From Sphingomonadales bacterium (GTDB lineage Bacteria; Pseudomonadota; Alphaproteobacteria; Sphingomonadales; Sphingomonadaceae), in assembly GCA_025360285.1 (NCBI GenBank), contig JANYCM010000219.1:1-10705 (forward strand): a stretch of 10,705 nucleotides of DNA. The letters are read 5' to 3'. The notes beneath the pieces were generated by a model, which ran no database searches, was not told where the DNA came from, and was given only the letters and a program-made list of their open reading frames with translations. A program made the position numbers and the translations under genes. Below, piece after piece: positions 7,801 through 10,705 of this stretch (the first letter of the stretch is position 1; every line of letters starts with the position of its first letter).

Positions 7801-7875
7801 TGGAGCGGGCGAAGGGATTCGAACCCTCGACTTCAACCTTGGCAAGGTTGCGCTCTACCCCTGAGCTACGCCCGC
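7801..7875 (-). tRNA. tRNA-Gly (anticodon GCC)
   Basis: The minus strand folds into a full cloverleaf. The acceptor arms GCGGGCG and CGCCCGC pair perfectly. The D-arm is GCTCAGGGGTAGAGC, and the anticodon stem CAACC/GGTTG encloses the loop TTGCCAA with GCC at 7843-7841. The T-arm carries the standard GGTTCGAATCC. The discriminator is T, and the CCA end is encoded in the DNA (7803-7801). The anticodon reads GGC and GGU, the main glycine codons in G+C-rich genomes. It lies upstream of the CDF gene on the same strand. No integrase or repeated 3'-end fragment was seen to suggest use as an attachment site. Confidence 0.97.
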
Positions 7876-7970
7876 TCGGCCAAAAGGATTACTCCTCGTG
7901 GCGAGCAGCGCGGCTAACACAGGCCGCTCTGCCAATGCAAGCCTAAACCGCCTGCGGCATCACCACCGCT

Positions 7971-8051
7971 GCCAAGGCTTGGCAAAACCGCCCCGCCGGC
8001 CCCATATGCCGGCAAAGCCGACCCGCCGGCACCATGTGCCGGCAAAGCCGA
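7971..8051. repeat. 30-bp tandem hairpin repeats in the leader of the thioredoxin/TPR gene
   Basis: Two tandem 30-bp units (7992-8021 and 8022-8051) are identical at 28 of 30 positions, and a degenerate third unit precedes them (7962-7991, 18 of 30). Each holds a small hairpin: GCCAA-ggc-TTGGC (7971-7983), GCCGGC around a 7-nt loop (7995-8013), and a perfect 8-bp stem GCCGGCAC-cat-GTGCCGGC (8025-8043). Each hairpin is followed by aaaRccg. The last unit ends 4 bp before the AGGAG of the downstream gene. They lie in the 191-bp gene-free stretch from 7876 to 8066, where I see no clear promoter. Confidence 0.85.
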
Positions 8052-8055
8052 ATTC

Positions 8056-8069
8056 AGGAGATTATCTTG
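8056..8069 (+). promoter_or_regulatory. Shine-Dalgarno site that fixes a TTG start
   Basis: AGGAG at 8056-8060 is followed by a 6-nt spacer and TTG at 8067-8069, in frame with the thioredoxin domain. The in-frame ATG at 8034 lies inside the last leader hairpin and has no Shine-Dalgarno sequence before it. TTG is therefore the better start, despite being a rare start codon. Confidence 0.7.
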
Positions 8070-8972
8070 GCCAGCCTCGCCACCGCCGCCAGTGAAAAAG
8101 CCAGTATCGAAGCCTTTCGCCGCGATGTCATCGAAGCGTCGAAGACGGCGCTGGTGCTTGTCGATTTCTGGGCCGAATGGTGTGGGCCGTGCAAGACGCT
8201 GACGCCGCTGCTGGAACGCACCGTCGCCGCGCTGGCGCCGCGCGTGCAGCTGGTGAAGATCGACGTCGACAAGAATCAGACGCTGGCGGCGCAGTTCCGC
8301 ATTCAGTCGATCCCCACCGTCTATGCCTTTCTGGGTGGCCAGCCGGTCGATGGCTTCCAGGGCGCGCTGGGCGAACGCGAACTGAAGGCGTTCATTGACC
8401 GGTTGCTCGCTGGTGCGCCGCTGCCTCCCGATGAAGCCAATGCCGAGGCGGAAATTGCCGCGCTGGTCGAAGCCGCCGAAGCCGCCAGTGCCGAGGGCGC
8501 ACATGAGGAGGCCGCCGCCATGCTGGGCGCGCTGGTCCAGGAACTGCCCGATCGCGCCGATCTGATCGCCAAATATGCGCTGGTGCTGGTCGCCGGTGGC
8601 AAGGCCGATGCGGCGGCCGTGGCACTGGCGGCGGTGCCCGACACCGCCAAGGATGCCGATCTGGCCCGCGCCCGTGCCGCCGTCGCTGTCGCGCTGGCAG
8701 CGGTGCCGGTCGATGACCTGGCAGGGCTGAAGGCCCAGGTTGCGGCGCAGCCGGACAATCATGAACTGCGGCTGGAACTGGCCGGCGGGCTGCTTGCCGC
8801 GGGGGACCGTGATGGCGCCGCCGACGCGCTGCTCGCCATTGTCGCGGCCGATCGCGGCTGGAATGACGGCGCTGCCCAGGCGCAATTGCTCAAGCTTTTC
8901 GAGGCGGCGGGGCTCGGCGACCCCTGGAGCATCAAGACCCGCGCCCGGCTGCGATCGATCCTGTTTTCATGA
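8067..8972 (+). CDS. cnoX: Thioredoxin-TPR chaperedoxin (CnoX/YbbN-like)
   Basis: A 301-residue cytoplasmic protein with an N-terminal thioredoxin domain (about residues 10-115) and an alanine-rich helical C-terminal half of TPR-like repeats. This is the layout of CnoX (YbbN), which holds unfolding proteins and passes them to GroEL and other chaperones while guarding their cysteines. The active site is a full WCGPC (Trp38, Cys39, Cys42) with the cis-proline at Pro83 in SIPT, so it should be redox-active. The E. coli protein lacks the first cysteine, whereas the Caulobacter protein is known to keep WCGPC. The start is the TTG at 8067 behind AGGAG. Its stop overlaps the next gene's ATG (ATGA). 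The hairpin repeats upstream of its ribosome site could affect its expression. A general tetratricopeptide thioredoxin is the alternative name. Confidence 0.88.
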   Translation: MASLATAASEKASIEAFRRDVIEASKTALVLVDFWAEWCGPCKTLTPLLERTVAALAPRVQLVKIDVDKNQTLAAQFRIQSIPTVYAFLGGQPVDGFQGALGERELKAFIDRLLAGAPLPPDEANAEAEIAALVEAAEAASAEGAHEEAAAMLGALVQELPDRADLIAKYALVLVAGGKADAAAVALAAVPDTAKDADLARARAAVAVALAAVPVDDLAGLKAQVAAQPDNHELRLELAGGLLAAGDRDGAADALLAIVAADRGWNDGAAQAQLLKLFEAAGLGDPWSIKTRARLRSILFS

Positions 8973-9664
8973 CCGATGATGATGATCTCGATCCGCTGGC
9001 GCCGTTGCCCGCCGCTGTGCCGGTCTTCCCGCTGACCGGCGCGCTGTTGCTGCCGCGCGGCGTGCTGCCGCTCAACATCTTTGAACCGCGCTATCTTGCC
9101 ATGGTGCGCGATGCCATGGCGGCGACCGGCGCCGCCAACCGCATCATCGGGATCATTCAGCCACGCCGGAGCGGAGGCGACCCCGGAAAATCCAATGGCG
9201 AGCCGCCGCCGCTTTATGATGTCGGCTGCCTCGGCCGGATCGGCGATTATCGCGAAACCGATGATGGCCGCATCCTCATCGCGCTGACCGGCGTGTCGCG
9301 CTTCCGCGTCCAGGCCGAACTCGGCCGCACCACGCTGTATCGCCAGGTCGTCGCCGATTATCATGGTTTCGCCGCCGATCAGGATGATCCCGAACCGCTG
9401 GCCGCCGCCGCCCGCGCCGGGCTGGAGGATGTGTTGCGCCCCTATCTCGACGCCCAGGGCCTGTCGGCCGATTGGGAGGCCGTGCATGATGCCGATGACG
9501 AAGCGCTGGTGACGACGCTGGCCAGTGTATGCCCCTTTGATCCGGCCGAGAAACAGGCGCTGCTCGAAGCCGATGGCCTGCCCGACCGCGCCGCGACGCT
9601 GACCGCGCTGATGACCTTTGCGCAAGGCGCCGGCGGCCGCGGCGACCGGCCGACCCTGCAATGA
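8969..9664 (+). CDS. Stand-alone LON substrate-binding domain protein
   Basis: A 231-residue protein matching the N-terminal substrate-binding (LON, PUA-like) domain of the Lon protease but with no AAA+ ATPase or Ser-Lys peptidase part. Diagnostic stretches are VPVFPLTGALLLP (from about residue 17), LPLNIFEPRYLAMV (from about residue 33), the VGCLGRI strand and the LTGVSRFRV strand near residue 107. The second half is helical and ends in a glycine-rich tail. Such proteins are widespread in proteobacteria; their role is not settled, and binding of misfolded or partly folded proteins is a reasonable guess. It overlaps the chaperedoxin gene upstream and the Trm112 gene downstream by 4 bp each (ATGA), so all three are probably translated together. 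No separate Shine-Dalgarno sequence is evident, which fits translational coupling. Confidence 0.92.
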   Translation: MTDDDDLDPLAPLPAAVPVFPLTGALLLPRGVLPLNIFEPRYLAMVRDAMAATGAANRIIGIIQPRRSGGDPGKSNGEPPPLYDVGCLGRIGDYRETDDGRILIALTGVSRFRVQAELGRTTLYRQVVADYHGFAADQDDPEPLAAAARAGLEDVLRPYLDAQGLSADWEAVHDADDEALVTTLASVCPFDPAEKQALLEADGLPDRAATLTALMTFAQGAGGRGDRPTLQ

Positions 9665-9843
9665 CGGCACCGCTCGATCCCAAATTGCTGGCGATTCTCG
9701 TCTGCCCGATGACACGGACGCCGCTGCGCCATGATGCGGCGGCAGGCGAACTGGTGTCGGACACGGCGGGCCTTGCCTATCCGATTCGGGACGGCGTGCC
9801 GATCCTGCTCATCGAAGCCGCCCGCGAGCTGCCGCCGGCCTGA
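9661..9843 (+). CDS. Trm112-like small protein (YcaR/UPF0434 family)
   Basis: A 60-residue protein with the family pattern LLAILVCPMTRTPL, then ELVSDTAGLAYPIRDGVPILL. Eukaryotic and archaeal Trm112 is a zinc-binding partner that activates several methyltransferases acting on tRNA, rRNA and release factors; bacterial versions are largely uncharacterised. Only one cysteine remains (Cys15), so the usual zinc knuckle is absent, as in other alphaproteobacterial members known to me. It overlaps the LON-domain gene by ATGA and is followed after 18 bp by the cysteine hydrolase, so it probably belongs to the same transcript. No methyltransferase partner is encoded beside it. Confidence 0.9.
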   Translation: MTAPLDPKLLAILVCPMTRTPLRHDAAAGELVSDTAGLAYPIRDGVPILLIEAARELPPA

Positions 9844-9861
9844 AAACACAAGGACTCGCGC

Positions 9862-10545
9862 ATGATCCAGATCATCGGCACCCGCATGGCAGACGACGGC
9901 CGCACCGCCCGCCAGATTTTCGACGATGTCATGGCCAACCCCGCCCGCGCCCGCTTCGGCTTTGGCGAACGGCTGGCCATCGTCAATGTCGATTTCCAGA
10001 ACGCCTATACGCGGATCGACCGCTACAAGACGGCTTACGAAACCGACCCGCGCCAGATCGAGCATGTGAACCATATCTCGGCGCTGGCCCGTGCCGCCGG
10101 GATGCCGGTGGTGTGGAGCCGCGTCGGCTATGCCGATGATGCCAGCGACGCCGGTGTCTGGGGCACCCGCACCGACACACCCGACAGCTTGCAGAACATC
10201 AAATATGGCAGCGACCGCCACGCCTATGACGATCGCTGCGCCATCCACCCCGGCGACACGCAATTCACCAAGCGCATGCCCTCGGCGTTCCACGAAACCC
10301 CGCTGCAATCGCTGCTGGTCTGGCACAAGGTCGATACGGTGGTGGTCACCGGCGGCAGCACCTCGGGCTGCGTGCGGGCAACGGCGGTCGATGCCCTGTC
10401 ACGCGGTTACCGCACCATCGTGCCGATGGAAACGACGGCGGACAAGCTGGCCAGCTATCACTGGGCGAATTTGACCGATTTGCAGTTGAAATATGCCGAT
10501 GTGGTGCCGGTGGCGGATGTGATTGACTGGTTCGCCGCCCGCTAG
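9862..10545 (+). CDS. Cysteine hydrolase, isochorismatase superfamily (N-carbamoylsarcosine amidase-like)
   Basis: A 227-residue hydrolase of the isochorismatase fold. The triad is Asp44 (VDFQNAY), Lys137 (TKRMPSAF) and Cys170 (GGSTSGCVRATA). The gaps between them, 93 and 33 residues, are the same as in Arthrobacter N-carbamoylsarcosine amidohydrolase as I recall it (Asp51, Lys144, Cys177). SGCVRATAVDA is also typical of that subgroup rather than of nicotinamidases. Such enzymes cleave carbamoyl, amide or maleamate-type C-N bonds. The substrate here is uncertain. The ATG at 9862 has AAGGA 7 nt upstream. It follows the Trm112 gene after 18 bp and precedes a deacetylase/allantoinase-like gene, which favours a role in breaking down a ureide or carbamoyl compound; that is inference from neighbours. 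No signal peptide is seen, so it acts in the cytoplasm. Confidence 0.88.
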   Translation: MIQIIGTRMADDGRTARQIFDDVMANPARARFGFGERLAIVNVDFQNAYTRIDRYKTAYETDPRQIEHVNHISALARAAGMPVVWSRVGYADDASDAGVWGTRTDTPDSLQNIKYGSDRHAYDDRCAIHPGDTQFTKRMPSAFHETPLQSLLVWHKVDTVVVTGGSTSGCVRATAVDALSRGYRTIVPMETTADKLASYHWANLTDLQLKYADVVPVADVIDWFAAR

Positions 10546-10567
10546 CCGGACAGAGTTGTCCGGACAG
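10546..10567. repeat. Inverted repeat between the cysteine hydrolase and deacetylase genes
   Basis: Directly after the TAG stop comes CCGGACA-gagt-TGTCCGG (10546-10563), a perfect 7-bp inverted repeat. The second arm is also part of a 10-bp palindrome, TGTCCGGACA (10557-10566), so CCGGACAG appears twice as a direct repeat 14 bp apart. No T-run follows, so a rho-independent terminator is unlikely. It could be a binding site for a dimeric regulator of the downstream gene, or an mRNA-end hairpin. Confidence 0.75.
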
Positions 10568-10603
10568 CTTTCGCGCCGCGCGGAAACCACTATGCTGGCC
10601 TGA

Positions 10604-10705
10604 ATGATCGCCGACCCCCACCTCTACGACCCGAACCCCTTCGCACCGCCCCTCCGCTGGCCCGGCGGGAAGACCTGTGCCGTCTGGGTGGCGCCCAACC
10701 TCGAA
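10604..10705 (+). CDS. Polysaccharide deacetylase / PuuE-type allantoinase-like protein, N-terminal fragment
   Basis: Thirty-four codons are open to the right edge. The run LYDPNPFAPPLRWPGG and then VWVAPNLE resembles the N-terminus of the bacterial polysaccharide-deacetylase family that includes PuuE-type allantoinases. In that family the active part is a NodB-like barrel, none of which lies within the window. The ATG at 10604 must be the most upstream start, because the codon just before it is an in-frame TGA; no clear Shine-Dalgarno sequence precedes it. It lies 58 bp after the cysteine hydrolase on the same strand. A C-N hydrolase beside a deacetylase/allantoinase-like enzyme suggests a nitrogen-compound breakdown pathway, but this rests on few residues. 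Confidence 0.7.
   Translation, partial: MIADPHLYDPNPFAPPLRWPGGKTCAVWVAPNLE

Noticed and set aside
7801..7875. tRNA-Gly as an integration site for a mobile element
   Set aside because: No integrase, no duplicated tRNA 3' fragment and no foreign-looking genes were seen on either side within the window.
7224..7946. A 240-codon plus-strand frame that contains a stretch reading KGFEPSTSTLARLRSTPELRP
   Set aside because: It is antisense to the CDF gene and then runs through the tRNA-Gly gene. That peptide is the familiar false translation of a reversed tRNA, and no ribosome site supports it.
7992..8051. The 30-bp repeats as a CRISPR array
   Set aside because: The units are directly adjacent with no spacers, only two good copies exist, and no cas gene is present.
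7914..8885. A 323-codon minus-strand frame with tandem LPAxGAGG-type peptide repeats
   Set aside because: It is antisense to the chaperedoxin gene; the peptide repeats are only the 30-bp leader repeats read in another frame, and the plus-strand thioredoxin motif is unmistakable.
8759..9715. A long (318-codon) minus-strand frame across the LON-domain gene
   Set aside because: Long antisense frames are expected in G+C-rich DNA. Composition is low-complexity, no domain is recognised, and the opposite strand encodes clear conserved proteins.

Overview
The window is dense, G+C-rich bacterial DNA that looks alphaproteobacterial, most likely a sphingomonad (Sphingomonadales). The reasons are a short-form HisG directly ahead of HisD, a thioredoxin/TPR - LON-domain - Trm112 gene chain, a single-cysteine Trm112 protein, and a local family of secreted S9 peptidases. 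The placement rests on protein style and gene order, not on a database search.

Two gene blocks diverge from the region around 7.9 kb. The left block is all on the minus strand. In transcription order it holds tRNA-Gly(GCC), a zinc-type cation diffusion facilitator with a histidine-rich N-terminus, an enoyl-CoA hydratase, three tandem paralogues of a secreted prolyl-oligopeptidase-like (S9) family, hisG and the first 25 codons of hisD. Of the three S9 paralogues, the two promoter-distal ones are full length with intact Ser-Asp-His triads and overlap by 4 bp. The promoter-proximal one keeps its signal peptide and beta-propeller but stops where the hydrolase domain should begin.

The right block is all on the plus strand. 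It begins with a 191-bp gene-free leader containing two 28/30-identical 30-bp tandem repeats and a degenerate third copy, each forming a small hairpin. It continues with a CnoX/YbbN-type thioredoxin-TPR protein (TTG start behind a strong AGGAG), a stand-alone LON substrate-binding domain protein and a Trm112-like protein, joined by ATGA overlaps. A cysteine hydrolase of the N-carbamoylsarcosine amidase type follows after 18 bp. After an inverted repeat comes the start of a polysaccharide-deacetylase/allantoinase-like gene that runs off the window.

Most of this is ordinary chromosomal content. The points most worth following up are the propeller-only S9 paralogue, the hairpin repeats in the cnoX leader, the proteostasis-flavoured LON-domain operon, and the inverted repeat between the two hydrolase genes. 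I saw no mobile element, CRISPR array, phage gene or clear defence system.
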